DNA of 10,186 nt, taken from NCBI GenBank assembly GCA_947653315.1, contig CANTGP010000086.1:1-10186 (forward strand). The letters run 5' to 3'. This document shows positions 1-7,663 of the stretch, in pieces. The DNA is from an uncultured Lachnospiraceae bacterium (GTDB taxonomy: Bacteria; Bacillota; Clostridia; Lachnospirales; Lachnospiraceae). The notes beneath the pieces are model-generated. The model searched no databases and was not told the origin of the DNA. It saw nothing but the letters and a program-made list of their open reading frames with translations. The first letter of the stretch is position 1. Every line of letters begins with the position of its first letter. The position numbers and the translations under genes are program-made.

Positions 1-31
1 TTGTGCTTTTCCTTTCCTCTTTTGATTACCT

Positions 32-931
32 CTAATTAGCCATGACCTGTTTCAGACGGGGAGAAAAATCCCGCTTTCCTGCGGCATCCTTTTCCGTGAA
101 CAGGATACCGTATCCATGGAAAAGGCGGAGGCAGAGAAGTTCCTGCGCCCGTTTAAACTGTTGTGCGATATGGGAAACGGGCATGGATTCGGTAAGGCTT
201 GCGGCTGCCGGACAATGGCAGGAGGTGATGCGGGAAGCAAGAAAATCCGCCAGGGTATCTTTTGCAGTGGCGTCGCACAGGATTCCAATCCTGTTGTCGG
301 AGAGGATACCGGCCAAAATTTGTTCTAAAGAATCATAGAAGATATTAATTTGGCGGATTAAAAATTCATAAGACTTTGGGGACGGAAAGGCAAGAAGCGC
401 AAGGCAGCAGGAATCCCTGATTCCGGCCATGTCCAAGGCATCGAGCAGGAACCCGGATAAAACGGCGTCTGCGGGCAGCACGGAAAGCTCTCGGAAGACA
501 TCGGCAGAGAGCTGGAAAAGCGGTTTGCGGAGACGGTCAGGATTCCTGGCATGGCCGTTCAGGGTTTCCATGACAGAGGTAAGGGTCCTTGTCAAATCTT
601 CCGATAGAACCGGTTTGAGAAGATAGTCTGCCGCCCCGCGCTGGAAAGCGCCCCGGACATAGCGAAAATCATCGTAACCGCTCAGGACAATGAACTGTAC
701 GGGATGCAGTATGCGGCTTAGGGCATGGATGAGGGAGATTCCGTCCATGCCCTCCATTTTTATGTCCGTGAATACGATTTGCGGTTTATAGGACTGACAG
801 AGTAAGAGCGCTTCCTCCCCGGAAAGACAGGTGCGGATTTCATGGATGTCCGGCATGGCGAGCAGGAGAAGCTGGGTTTTGAGTCCTTCACAGATATAGT
901 ATTCGTCGTCAACAATTAAGATATTATACAT
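32..931 (-). CDS. YesN-type response regulator, lacking its AraC-type DNA-binding domain
   Basis: Response regulator partner of the histidine kinase encoded just upstream on the same strand. Residues 1-120 form a receiver domain with every key residue: acidic pair D8/D9, phospho-acceptor D56 (in FTDIKM), S84 (in VLSGYDD) and K106 (in YLLKP). Residues about 121-290 resemble the poorly conserved middle region of YesN-like regulators. Such regulators normally end in a two-helix-turn-helix AraC domain of about 100 residues. Here the protein ends at SPRLKQVMAN, about where that domain should begin, and a second in-frame stop follows two codons later, so a single nonsense change does not explain it. 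The start is supported by GGAGG 7 nt upstream of the ATG. The gene lies 132 bp after the kinase and is probably cotranscribed. It could be a truncated pseudogene, a receiver-only regulator, or the first half of a split gene whose DNA-binding part lies beyond the left edge. Confidence 0.88.
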   Translation of the reverse strand: MYNILIVDDEYYICEGLKTQLLLLAMPDIHEIRTCLSGEEALLLCQSYKPQIVFTDIKMEGMDGISLIHALSRILHPVQFIVLSGYDDFRYVRGAFQRGAADYLLKPVLSEDLTRTLTSVMETLNGHARNPDRLRKPLFQLSADVFRELSVLPADAVLSGFLLDALDMAGIRDSCCLALLAFPSPKSYEFLIRQINIFYDSLEQILAGILSDNRIGILCDATAKDTLADFLASRITSCHCPAAASLTESMPVSHIAQQFKRAQELLCLRLFHGYGILFTEKDAAGKRDFSPRLKQVMAN

Positions 932-1063
932 TCCAATCCTCCAAACAATGTTTTCCTGTTTATCTATTCTGTCTCCTGTCTGCCCCGGGTCTGTCAGGGG
1001 ATGGAATCCGTTGCGGGCAGTGGTGAAGCGGCACGTTGCAATGCAGATGTCAGGAATGAATTT

Positions 1064-2875
1064 TCAAACACGCTCCAAGGGAGAAGGGGCGTCAACGGGA
1101 ATCCGGATCGTGACCGTGGTTCCCCGGTGTTCTTTGCTGTGAATGGTTAATTGTGCCTGCTCGCGGTAGAACAGTTTCAGGCGTTGGCTGATATTTTTCA
1201 ATCCGATGAAGGTGCCTTTTGCGGAAGACGGCTGTGCGGCGTTGGCAGGGTCATTGATGCATGTTTTGACTTCCTGCAGGCGTTTGGGACTCATTCCTTC
1301 CCCATCGTCTGCGATATCGATGGTGATGCAGCGTCCTGTTTGCCGGATGGCGATATGGATATGGAGACCGGCGTCGGGCAGCAGCCCATGCAGAATGGCA
1401 TTTTCCAGCACCGGTTGAAACAGAAACTTAATGATACGGAACTGTTTCAGTTCATCGGGAACCTCGACGGACAAATGCAGGCGGTCGGAATAGCGGATAT
1501 TATATACGTTAATCAGCGAAGCGGCATTGTGCAGTTCCGTTTCGATACTGGCATAAAGGCTGTCGGTCCTGAGGGTATAACGGAGCAGTTGCCCGAAGGA
1601 GGCGATGGAATCCGCGAGGGTGTTTTGTCCGTTTTGGGCCGCACAGCCGGAGAAGACATGCAGCGTGTTATAGATGAAGTGGGGATTCATCTGATACTGC
1701 AGCGCCATAAGCTGTGTCTGCATCTGTGCCGTTTCACGGCGCACATTTTCCGAGATGAGCGAAGCAATCTTATCGAGCAGAAGATTGTAATGATGGGCAA
1801 TCATGCCAATTTCATCGTTACGGGTTTCGGGAATCCGTTCCCGGAACCCATGCGCAATCACGGCGTCCATCAGGTTCAAATCCTGGTGCAGCCGCCGGAA
1901 GGTATGGCGGGTGAAGACGGCGAGGACGCCAAATTGCAGCAGGGCAAATGCAGCCAGCGCCAGGGAAAGGCGGAGAGCCGGAAGGATATAGGAGGACTGC
2001 GGCAGCGGATGAGTATTGACGACCGTGATATCGAAGTTTTCCATTGTGCAGGCGGTGTACTGCCGTCCGTCTACGGTAATACCGGATGCATTTCCCGGCT
2101 GACCGGGCGGCGCATCCCAACCGACGGCGGGGAAAGAGCCATATCCTTTCCGCGAGGAATGAAACCATACATAATAATCTTTTCCCTGGGCGGCGGACCG
2201 GTCGGAAAGGACGGAAAATACTTTTTGGGGAGAACATTCAAAAAGAAGATAACCGATGCAGTTTCCGGGCGTCGTACTCTCAATCCGGCAGAGGGTTATG
2301 ATGATTTCCGGCCCGGCGGAACCGGAGGCATACCCGCAGACGGAGCGGAAAGCGGCGGTTTCTTCTTCATCCAGGTAGTATAGAGCCTGAAAAACATCGG
2401 AATCCCTGAAATCCCGGAAGAAAGCAAGGTCGGCGAGCCGGTCGGCTTCCAGAAAATAATTTCCTTCCGCGTCGAGTTTGGCAGGGACATAGATGTTGGC
2501 GGCCTGAATGCCAAGGTCATGGGAACGCAGGGAGTATTTGATGGATGTAATCGCCTTGCCAAGCAACTGTTCCGTCCAAATGGGATATCTTTGATAGGTA
2601 AGTCCGACACGGTGCAGGCGGGAAAGATAGACGTACAGCGGGTCGCTGTATGCAAGATCCATTTGCAACTGCCGGATGGAAGCAAGCGCAGCGTCTGCAC
2701 TTCTGGCGGCCTGCCCGGTGACACGGAGCTGTTCCCGGACGATTCTGTCATAGGATTCGTCCGCCTGCATGCGGTACAGATAGAAAGAGAAGAACAGACT
2801 GGGTATCGTAAAACAGGCAAGCGAGAGGATGCAAATCTTCCCTACGATGCTTTTGCCGGATAATAATTTCATCAC
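1064..2875 (-). CDS. YesM-type sensor histidine kinase (membrane)
   Basis: Membrane sensor kinase that should phosphorylate D56 of the adjacent regulator in response to an extracellular signal, typically a sugar or related solute for this family. At 603 residues it is a normal full-length family member. Seen in order: TM1 at about 13-33; an extracellular sensor region at 34-296; TM2 at about 297-318; a HAMP-like linker at about 320-372; a His_kinase domain with the phospho-accepting H399 in the motif QMNPHFIYN; and a HATPase_c domain with N-box N492 (ENAILHG), G1 box D523-x-G525-x-G527 and a G2-like GTFIGLKNI near 554-562. The start ATG has AAAGGAG 6 nt upstream and is followed at once by a second ATG. 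The 132-bp gap to the regulator (932-1063) is long for such a pair and shows no ORF or clear terminator. A long open frame on the opposite strand is a shadow of this gene. Confidence 0.95.
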   Translation of the reverse strand: MMKLLSGKSIVGKICILSLACFTIPSLFFSFYLYRMQADESYDRIVREQLRVTGQAARSADAALASIRQLQMDLAYSDPLYVYLSRLHRVGLTYQRYPIWTEQLLGKAITSIKYSLRSHDLGIQAANIYVPAKLDAEGNYFLEADRLADLAFFRDFRDSDVFQALYYLDEEETAAFRSVCGYASGSAGPEIIITLCRIESTTPGNCIGYLLFECSPQKVFSVLSDRSAAQGKDYYVWFHSSRKGYGSFPAVGWDAPPGQPGNASGITVDGRQYTACTMENFDITVVNTHPLPQSSYILPALRLSLALAAFALLQFGVLAVFTRHTFRRLHQDLNLMDAVIAHGFRERIPETRNDEIGMIAHHYNLLLDKIASLISENVRRETAQMQTQLMALQYQMNPHFIYNTLHVFSGCAAQNGQNTLADSIASFGQLLRYTLRTDSLYASIETELHNAASLINVYNIRYSDRLHLSVEVPDELKQFRIIKFLFQPVLENAILHGLLPDAGLHIHIAIRQTGRCITIDIADDGEGMSPKRLQEVKTCINDPANAAQPSSAKGTFIGLKNISQRLKLFYREQAQLTIHSKEHRGTTVTIRIPVDAPSPLERV

Positions 2876-2971
2876 AGACTCCTTTCTTCCGCCGGTTTGA
2901 CAGCCCGGCCATGCGCATGCTGATTTTGACTGCCGGGACTTTACGCCGGGAAATCCCGAATGAATGCGGAT

Positions 2972-3000
2972 ATCATACTACAGTATTACCTGTCTGGCAA
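2972..3000 (-). promoter_or_regulatory. Sigma-A-type promoter for the kinase-regulator pair
   Basis: On the minus strand TTGCCA (3000-2995) and TATGAT (2977-2972) are separated by exactly 17 nt, which is a good match to a housekeeping promoter. Transcription would begin near 2965 and leave a leader of about 90 nt before the kinase start. The spacer and -10 overlap a 12-bp inverted repeat, ATACTACAGTAT (2975-2986, 5-bp arms and a 2-bp centre), which could be an operator. The assignment rests on sequence match alone. Confidence 0.6.
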
Positions 3001-3015
3001 GATGTAAGTCATTCT

Positions 3016-3027
3016 TTTACCCGTAAA
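3016..3027. promoter_or_regulatory. 12-bp palindrome in the divergent control region
   Basis: TTTACCCGTAAA is a perfect inverted repeat with 5-bp arms around a 2-bp centre. It lies next to the first 14-bp direct repeat and upstream of the -35 of the kinase promoter. It could be an operator for a dimeric regulator, but a short AT-rich palindrome like this can also occur by chance. Confidence 0.25.
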
Positions 3028-3092
3028 GCGGATAAAACGGACAAAGTATGATAGGGAATGGCAAACCGGGATATGTAGGCGGATAAACCGGA
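3028..3092 (+). promoter_or_regulatory. Pair of 14-bp direct repeats, candidate regulator binding sites
   Basis: GCGGATAAAACGGA (3028-3041) and GCGGATAAACCGGA (3079-3092) match at 13 of 14 positions in the same orientation. They are 51 bp apart start to start, close to five helical turns, so they lie on the same DNA face. The second copy ends 4 bp before the extended -10 of the importer operon and fills the space where a good -35 is missing. Direct repeats near a weak -35 are the usual architecture for AraC/YesN-type activators. Binding by the adjacent response regulator, or by an intact relative of it, is inferred. Confidence 0.5.
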
Positions 3093-3093
3093 A

Positions 3094-3102
3094 TGCTATA
3101 AT
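3094..3102 (+). promoter_or_regulatory. Extended -10 promoter of the importer operon
   Basis: TGCTATAAT is a perfect extended -10 (TGnTATAAT). The hexamer 17 bp upstream (TGTAGG, 3074-3079) is a poor -35, which suggests that the promoter depends on an activator. Transcription would begin near 3109, about 29 nt before the first permease start. Confidence 0.6.
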
Positions 3103-3137
3103 TGTATTATCAAAAAAGAGAAAGGAAGTGAAGCGAT

Positions 3138-4013
3138 GTGCAGAACAAAAAGGAGAATTTGGCAGGGCTTTTGTTTATATTGCCGGCCATAATCCCGCTG
3201 TTGGTATTTTGGATTTTGCCGGTAGTTTTTTCAGGCGCCCTCAGTTTTACGGACTGGGATATGATGTCCGAGAAGATTCGGTTTATGGGACTGAAAAATT
3301 ATACCGGCCTGCTGCGGGATGCCAACTTCGGAAAAGTTTTGAAAAATACCCTGGTCTTCGCGGTGGGGAGTACGGTTCCGACCATCGTGTTGGGAATGAT
3401 GACTGCCTTGGCGATGAACGGAGCCCGCAAGGGAACGGGAATTTACCGCACGGTGATTTTTGCGCCATATATTACGCCGATGGTGGCAATCAGCGTAGTG
3501 TGGTCATGGATTTTTGAGCCGCGGGTGGGAATCCTTAATTTTATCATGCGGCTTGTGGGTTTGCCGGAATCCCAATGGCTGCAGAGCAGCCGGTCGGCGA
3601 TGGTGAGCGTATTAATCGTGACGGTTTGGAAATCACTGGGATGGACAATGATCTTCTATATGGAGGCAATCAGGAAAGTGCCGCAGAATCTTTTGGAATC
3701 GGCGGCGATAGACGGGGCAGGCGGATTTTGGCGGTTTACAAAGATTACGCTTCCCATGATTTCGCCGACCACTTTTTTCCTGGTCATCATGTCCACCATC
3801 AGTTCCCTGCAGGCTTATGACCAGATTCAGGTGTTGACGCAGGGCGGACCGGCCGGCGCTACACGCACTTTGCTCTATTATTATTATCAGGAGGCTTTTC
3901 AAAATTTCAATACAGGGAAAGCGTCCGCGGTGGCGGTCATCCTGGTAATCATTACGGTGATACTGTCTTTGGTGGAAACGCGGATTTCCAGGAAAACGGT
4001 ATTTTATCATTAG
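3138..4013 (+). CDS. CUT1-family ABC importer permease, MalF/UgpA type
   Basis: First of two inner-membrane permease subunits of a binding-protein-dependent importer for sugars or sugar-like solutes. At 291 residues it is typical of the short MalF/UgpA-type subunits. The first membrane segment covers about residues 9-30, further hydrophobic segments follow, and the cytoplasmic EAA loop that docks on the ATPase is clear (E187-S-A-A-I-D192-G193-A, followed by ITLP). The start is taken as GTG at 3138, with AGGAAG 9 nt upstream. The overlapping ATG at 3136 and the GTG at 3128 are in other frames, and an in-frame stop lies at 3129, so no longer start is available. It heads the five-gene operon. 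No ATPase gene is present, so the importer probably uses a shared MsmX/UgpC-like ATPase encoded elsewhere, as is common for this class in Bacillota. Confidence 0.95.
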   Translation: MQNKKENLAGLLFILPAIIPLLVFWILPVVFSGALSFTDWDMMSEKIRFMGLKNYTGLLRDANFGKVLKNTLVFAVGSTVPTIVLGMMTALAMNGARKGTGIYRTVIFAPYITPMVAISVVWSWIFEPRVGILNFIMRLVGLPESQWLQSSRSAMVSVLIVTVWKSLGWTMIFYMEAIRKVPQNLLESAAIDGAGGFWRFTKITLPMISPTTFFLVIMSTISSLQAYDQIQVLTQGGPAGATRTLLYYYYQEAFQNFNTGKASAVAVILVIITVILSLVETRISRKTVFYH

Positions 4014-4023
4014 GGGGATGCAT

Positions 4024-4863
4024 ATGAGACGAAAAAAAGGAATAAGGAGCCTGTTGGTTCATTTTGGACTTGCGTTTATCAGTTTCCTGCTGGCATTTCC
4101 CTTTTTGTGGATGTTTACGAATTCCGTAAAGACAAAGGCGGAAATTTGGGCAGTGCCGCCCAAACTCCTGCCTGCCGTGGCGCAGTGGAATAATTATGCG
4201 GATGCTTTGGCTGACGGTACCTTTTTGATGTATATGTGGAACAGTGCCTATACGGCAGTCATCATCACGGTCATTATGCTGTTTAATTCGGCGATGTTTG
4301 CTTACGCGTTAACGAATATTCATTTCAGGGGAAAAACAATCCTGCTGTCGCTGATTATGGTGACATATATCATGCCGGCTACGACGACTTATGTTCCGTC
4401 TTATGTGATTTTATCCAAGATGGGACTGATGAATACGCATTTGGGATATATGATTTCCAGTTGTGCCAGTATATTTAATATTTTTTTCCTGCGCACCACT
4501 TTTTCCCAAATTACACCGGGTATCGTGGAAGCGGCGAGGATTGACGGTGCGGGGCATTGGAAGATTCTGTGGTGGGTGTTGGCGCCTATGTCCAGATCGG
4601 CCTTTGTGACACTGGGACTGCTTTCCTTTCTCGGATGTTATAACAGCTATTTATGGCCTTCCCTGCTGTTACGCAGAAAGGAAAAATATTTGGTGAGTAT
4701 GGGGCTGCAGGCTTTTTTTACCGCGGAGGGCGCGTATGGGTTGAAATGGGGTACCATTATGGCGGCATGCTGTGTCATTGTGTTTCCCCTGCTGCTTTTG
4801 TTCCTTTTCGGGCAGCGTTGGATTTTAAACGGGATAACCAGCGATTCGGCGGTAAAAGAATAA
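4024..4863 (+). CDS. CUT1-family ABC importer permease, MalG/UgpE type
   Basis: Second permease subunit, expected to form a heterodimer with the product of the gene before it. The protein has 279 residues and about six membrane segments, the first near residues 10-32. Its EAA loop is well preserved (V-E169-A-A-R-I-D174-G175-A-G). The start is chosen at ATG 4024 because AGGGGG (4012-4017) overlaps the upstream stop codon and sits 6 nt away. An ATG at 4018 is also in frame but directly abuts that ribosome binding site, so it is less likely. The very small gap to the upstream gene suggests coupled translation. The substrate cannot be read from the permeases alone. Confidence 0.94.
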   Translation: MRRKKGIRSLLVHFGLAFISFLLAFPFLWMFTNSVKTKAEIWAVPPKLLPAVAQWNNYADALADGTFLMYMWNSAYTAVIITVIMLFNSAMFAYALTNIHFRGKTILLSLIMVTYIMPATTTYVPSYVILSKMGLMNTHLGYMISSCASIFNIFFLRTTFSQITPGIVEAARIDGAGHWKILWWVLAPMSRSAFVTLGLLSFLGCYNSYLWPSLLLRRKEKYLVSMGLQAFFTAEGAYGLKWGTIMAACCVIVFPLLLLFLFGQRWILNGITSDSAVKE

Positions 4864-4884
4864 TAAATCATACATATTTTAACG

Positions 4885-4900
4885 GCCGCCTGACGGCGGC
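4885..4900 (+). other. Intercistronic hairpin before the binding-protein gene
   Basis: GCCGCC and GGCGGC form a perfect 6-bp GC stem around the 4-nt loop TGAC. It lies between the second permease stop and the ribosome binding site of the binding-protein gene. There is no T-run after it, so it is not a normal intrinsic terminator. It could stabilise or process the mRNA and so raise binding-protein output relative to the permeases. That role is inferred. Confidence 0.45.
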
Positions 4901-4916
4901 AGAAACGGAGGGAAAA

Positions 4917-6293
4917 ATGAAAAAGAAAAAAGCGGCAATCTTGTTAACGGCGTTGATGTTGGCCACCTCATTGACTGCCTGTGGGAAAAACGGGAAGGAG
5001 CAGGCAGCTTCCGGTCCGGATGCCCCGAAACAGGCGCAGGATGAGGCAGTGCAGGAACAAATCTCGGACGGAAAGACTGTGGAGATTGAATTTTGGTATG
5101 GATTCGGGGGAAAACAGGCGGAAATCCTGGAGGAAATTATCGCCGACTTCAATGCCAGCCAGGACGAGGTAGCGGTTACGGGAGTGTCCCATTCCAGTTA
5201 TAACGAAACGAACCAAATGCTGCAGGCGGCGATTGCATCCGGGGATGTACCGGCATGCTATCTATCAGACCCGGTTGCGGCCGCAAGATTTGCACAAAGA
5301 GGGCTGCTCCAATACCTGGATGATTATATTGCCGCGGATGCGACGTTCGATAAAGAGGATATCATCGATGTTTTCCTGGATTACTGCAGGGATGAAGAAG
5401 GACGCGTATACAGTCTTCCCGTATGGGGGAGTACGCAGGTCATCTATTACAGGAAGGATATGTTCGAAGAAGTGGGACTGGATCCGGATGAAGTGTTTGC
5501 CACTTGGCAGAATGTGGCGGAGGCCGCCCGTAAACTGCAGGAGTACTATAAAGACGTGCCGGGATTCTACGGATTTGAGCCTATGTACGGAGCCGATTGC
5601 CTGAATGAGATGGCTTACAGCAACGGGGCTGCCGTCCTGAGTGACGACAGGCGGAAAGTCACGTTTGACAGCGAGGCTTATGTGGAAGCATTAGAGGCCG
5701 CAAGGGTATGGATCAATGAAGAAAAGATTATGGGAATCCATTTTGGCGGAGACGGATGGGAATATTGGTACAAGACCATCGATGATGTGATGCTGGGCAG
5801 GGCCGGAGGCTATCTGGGTTCCAGCGGGGATCAGGGCGATTTGGATTTTACCATCATTGCGGCGCATGTGCAGCCGGGCTTCCGTGACCATGCACCGGCT
5901 CCTTATGCAGATGCCCATGCGGCGGGTATTGTGGAAAAAGCGCCGGAAGAACAGAAGCAGGCGGCATTCAAATGGCTTACCTATCTGAATAAGACCGGAG
6001 GCATGAAATATGCCATGGCGACAGGTTATGTACCGGTAAGGCGTTCGGTGAGGGATAATGAGGAATACAAAGCCTTTTTGGAAGAAAACCCGCAGGCGTT
6101 GGTTCCGTTGGAACAGGCGGAAATCAGCAGGAAGCAGTGGCAGGACCCGACGGGGGGAAAGATTTCCGATGCTTTAGCGGATGCCTGTGATTTAATTGAG
6201 ATTGAGAATGTACCGGCCAGGGAAGCGCTGGACGAAGCGGCAGCGATTGCACAGCAGGCTTTGGATGCATATTGGGCGGAGCAGAAAGAGTAA
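4917..6293 (+). CDS. ABC importer solute-binding lipoprotein, UgpB-like
   Basis: Extracytoplasmic binding protein that should capture the solute and deliver it to the two permeases. The start is ATG 4917, with GGAGG 5 nt upstream. The frame stays open further upstream, but only this start gives a lipoprotein signal peptide: a lysine-rich N-end, a hydrophobic core and lipobox L-T-A-C with Cys22 as the lipidation site. An acidic and glutamine-rich linker follows to about residue 52. The mature domain opens with FWYGFGG (59-65), has W170 followed by a VIYYRKDMFEEVGLDPDE stretch, GGYLGSSGD near 296-304, and ATGYVPVRRSV toward the C-terminus. These segments resemble the glycerol-3-phosphate/glycerophosphodiester binding protein UgpB as remembered, not a computed alignment. 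At 458 residues it is a normal family length. The substrate is uncertain, since related proteins bind many sugars. Confidence 0.93.
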   Translation: MKKKKAAILLTALMLATSLTACGKNGKEQAASGPDAPKQAQDEAVQEQISDGKTVEIEFWYGFGGKQAEILEEIIADFNASQDEVAVTGVSHSSYNETNQMLQAAIASGDVPACYLSDPVAAARFAQRGLLQYLDDYIAADATFDKEDIIDVFLDYCRDEEGRVYSLPVWGSTQVIYYRKDMFEEVGLDPDEVFATWQNVAEAARKLQEYYKDVPGFYGFEPMYGADCLNEMAYSNGAAVLSDDRRKVTFDSEAYVEALEAARVWINEEKIMGIHFGGDGWEYWYKTIDDVMLGRAGGYLGSSGDQGDLDFTIIAAHVQPGFRDHAPAPYADAHAAGIVEKAPEEQKQAAFKWLTYLNKTGGMKYAMATGYVPVRRSVRDNEEYKAFLEENPQALVPLEQAEISRKQWQDPTGGKISDALADACDLIEIENVPAREALDEAAAIAQQALDAYWAEQKE

Positions 6294-6298
6294 AAAGG

Positions 6299-7627
6299 AT
6301 GAAAAAAAGGAAAGGGAATCCCGGCTCCATGGTAAGGGACAGGGAGCAAACGGGCGGCAGGGTAATCCTGTTAGGAGCCGTATGCTGGATTACTTATTTT
6401 TCGATTTATTTGGGCCGGTTGAATTTTTCCGCCGGCATGAGCGGGATGCTGCAGACGGGATTGTGGGAAAAAGGGCAGTTGGGCAGTGTGGCGGCTGCCT
6501 TTTACCTGGCCTATGGAATCGGACAGTATCCCAGCGGACTTCTTGGCGACAGAATCCCGGCCAGGTGGATGGTAGGAGCGGGACTGCTTGGCAGTTCGCT
6601 TGTCAATATCCTTTTTCCGGCGGCGGGGACAGTATCCGGGATGCGGGGAATGTGGTTTGTAAACGGACTGCTGCAGGCAATGATTTGGCCGCCTATGGTG
6701 CGTTTGGTGACGAGCCGGGTCAATGCCGGCTGTTCGGTCAGGATTATTCTGCTGCTCTCCTTCAGCAGCCCGGCAGGGATGCTGTGTACTTATCTGGCCA
6801 GCGCGGTCATTCTGCAAATGGGAAGCTGGGAATGGTGTTTCCTGTCGGCAGGTATATGGTTAGCAGGAGTGGCCGTTTTGTGGTTTGTTTTGACGGCCGC
6901 AGTGGAGCGGACCGTGCCGCCGCGGGAGAAAGAGCCGCGGCAGCGGGACGCGTCACATAATCGGAGTAATCAGAATAATCGGAATAAGTGGAATAAGTGG
7001 AATAATCGGAAAAAGACGGCGGTGCTGTCTCCCGGTCTGCTTTGTCTGACGATGGCGGCCTTTCTCCAAGGGATTCTGAAGGACGGTTTAACGACTTGGA
7101 TTCCCACGTACCTGACGGAGAAGTTTACCCTTCCGGCGTCTTTTGCGGTTCTGCTTACCATGGTGCTGCCCGTGGTCAGTCTGTGCGGTATTCCTGCCGC
7201 GCAGACGGCAAACCGGCGTTTTTTTCAGAATGAGGCTGTGGTAGGAGCCATATGCTATTTGCTGTCGCTGGGCAGTTTTTTGTGTATGCTGGGAGAGGGT
7301 GGGAACTCTCTGTATGGCACGGTAATTCTTTTTGCCATGGTGACAAGCATGATGGTGGCGGTTAATACCGTATTGGTCAGTCTTTTGCCGCTGCATTTCG
7401 GAAAAGAGGGGAGAGTCGCCACGGTGTCGGGTATGATGAATGCCGTAACTTATTTGGGCAGTGCGGCAGCCAGTGTCCTGTTCGGTTATACGATGGAATA
7501 CGCCGGATGGAAGGATACACAGACGGTATGGTGTGTCTGTGCGGCGGCGGGAGGATTTTTCTGCATGGGGGCAATCAGGAATTGGAAGCGGAACAGAAAA
7601 GATATTTACGGAGAAAGAACGGACTGA
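6299..7627 (+). CDS. MFS transporter, organophosphate:phosphate antiporter (OPA)-like
   Basis: Membrane carrier of 442 residues, probably with 12 membrane segments. TM1 carries YFSIYLGRLNFSA with R40, the MFS signature region has GQYPSGLLGDR, a QAMIWPPMVRLV segment resembles GlpT, and TM7 has GILKDGLTTWIPTYL. R40 and K261 fall where GlpT has its two phosphate-binding arginines (R45 and R269), by manual comparison from memory. This favours an organophosphate substrate or Pi exchange. The central loop between the two six-helix halves contains an Asn/Trp/Arg-rich stretch (residues about 220-237) encoded by a tandem repeat. The start is taken as ATG 6299, 5 bp after the binding-protein stop. The AAGG just before it is too close to be a good ribosome binding site, so TTG 6272 or ATG 6329 are possible alternatives. 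A second transporter inside an ABC importer operon is unusual. Confidence 0.9.
   Translation: MKKRKGNPGSMVRDREQTGGRVILLGAVCWITYFSIYLGRLNFSAGMSGMLQTGLWEKGQLGSVAAAFYLAYGIGQYPSGLLGDRIPARWMVGAGLLGSSLVNILFPAAGTVSGMRGMWFVNGLLQAMIWPPMVRLVTSRVNAGCSVRIILLLSFSSPAGMLCTYLASAVILQMGSWEWCFLSAGIWLAGVAVLWFVLTAAVERTVPPREKEPRQRDASHNRSNQNNRNKWNKWNNRKKTAVLSPGLLCLTMAAFLQGILKDGLTTWIPTYLTEKFTLPASFAVLLTMVLPVVSLCGIPAAQTANRRFFQNEAVVGAICYLLSLGSFLCMLGEGGNSLYGTVILFAMVTSMMVAVNTVLVSLLPLHFGKEGRVATVSGMMNAVTYLGSAAASVLFGYTMEYAGWKDTQTVWCVCAAAGGFFCMGAIRNWKRNRKDIYGERTD
6956..7009 (+). repeat. Six in-frame 9-bp tandem units within the MFS gene
   Basis: Six consecutive 9-bp units, in codon register: CATAATCGG, AGTAATCAG, AATAATCGG, AATAAGTGG, AATAAGTGG and AATAATCGG. 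The fourth and fifth are identical, as are the third and sixth. Together they encode an H/N-N/K-R/W pattern in the cytoplasmic loop between the two halves of the transporter. The stretch is much richer in A/T than the flanking GC-rich codons. Because each unit is three codons, gain or loss of units would change loop length without breaking the frame. Confidence 0.9.
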
Positions 7628-7663
7628 AAATCGGTATGCCGGGAAAGGAGAAGGTTGAGAGGC

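Noticed and set aside
1202..1213. Phe556 in the G2-like box of the kinase ATPase domain, where Gly might be expected
   Set aside because: YesM-family kinases vary at this position, and the H, N and G1 motifs are intact, so this is not good evidence of an inactive kinase.
1151..2383. A 410-codon open frame on the plus strand opposite the histidine kinase gene
   Set aside because: It lies entirely within a clear, full-length kinase gene. Its translation shows no recognisable domain, and long antisense frames are common at this base composition.
3128..3517. A 129-codon frame starting at GTG 3128, ahead of the first permease
   Set aside because: It is a frame-shifted reading of the permease with no domain signal. 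The permease frame has membrane segments and the EAA loop.
6196..6960. A 254-codon plus-strand frame overlapping the binding-protein end and the MFS gene
   Set aside because: It is an out-of-frame shadow of the MFS gene. The MFS frame carries the transporter motifs and this one does not.
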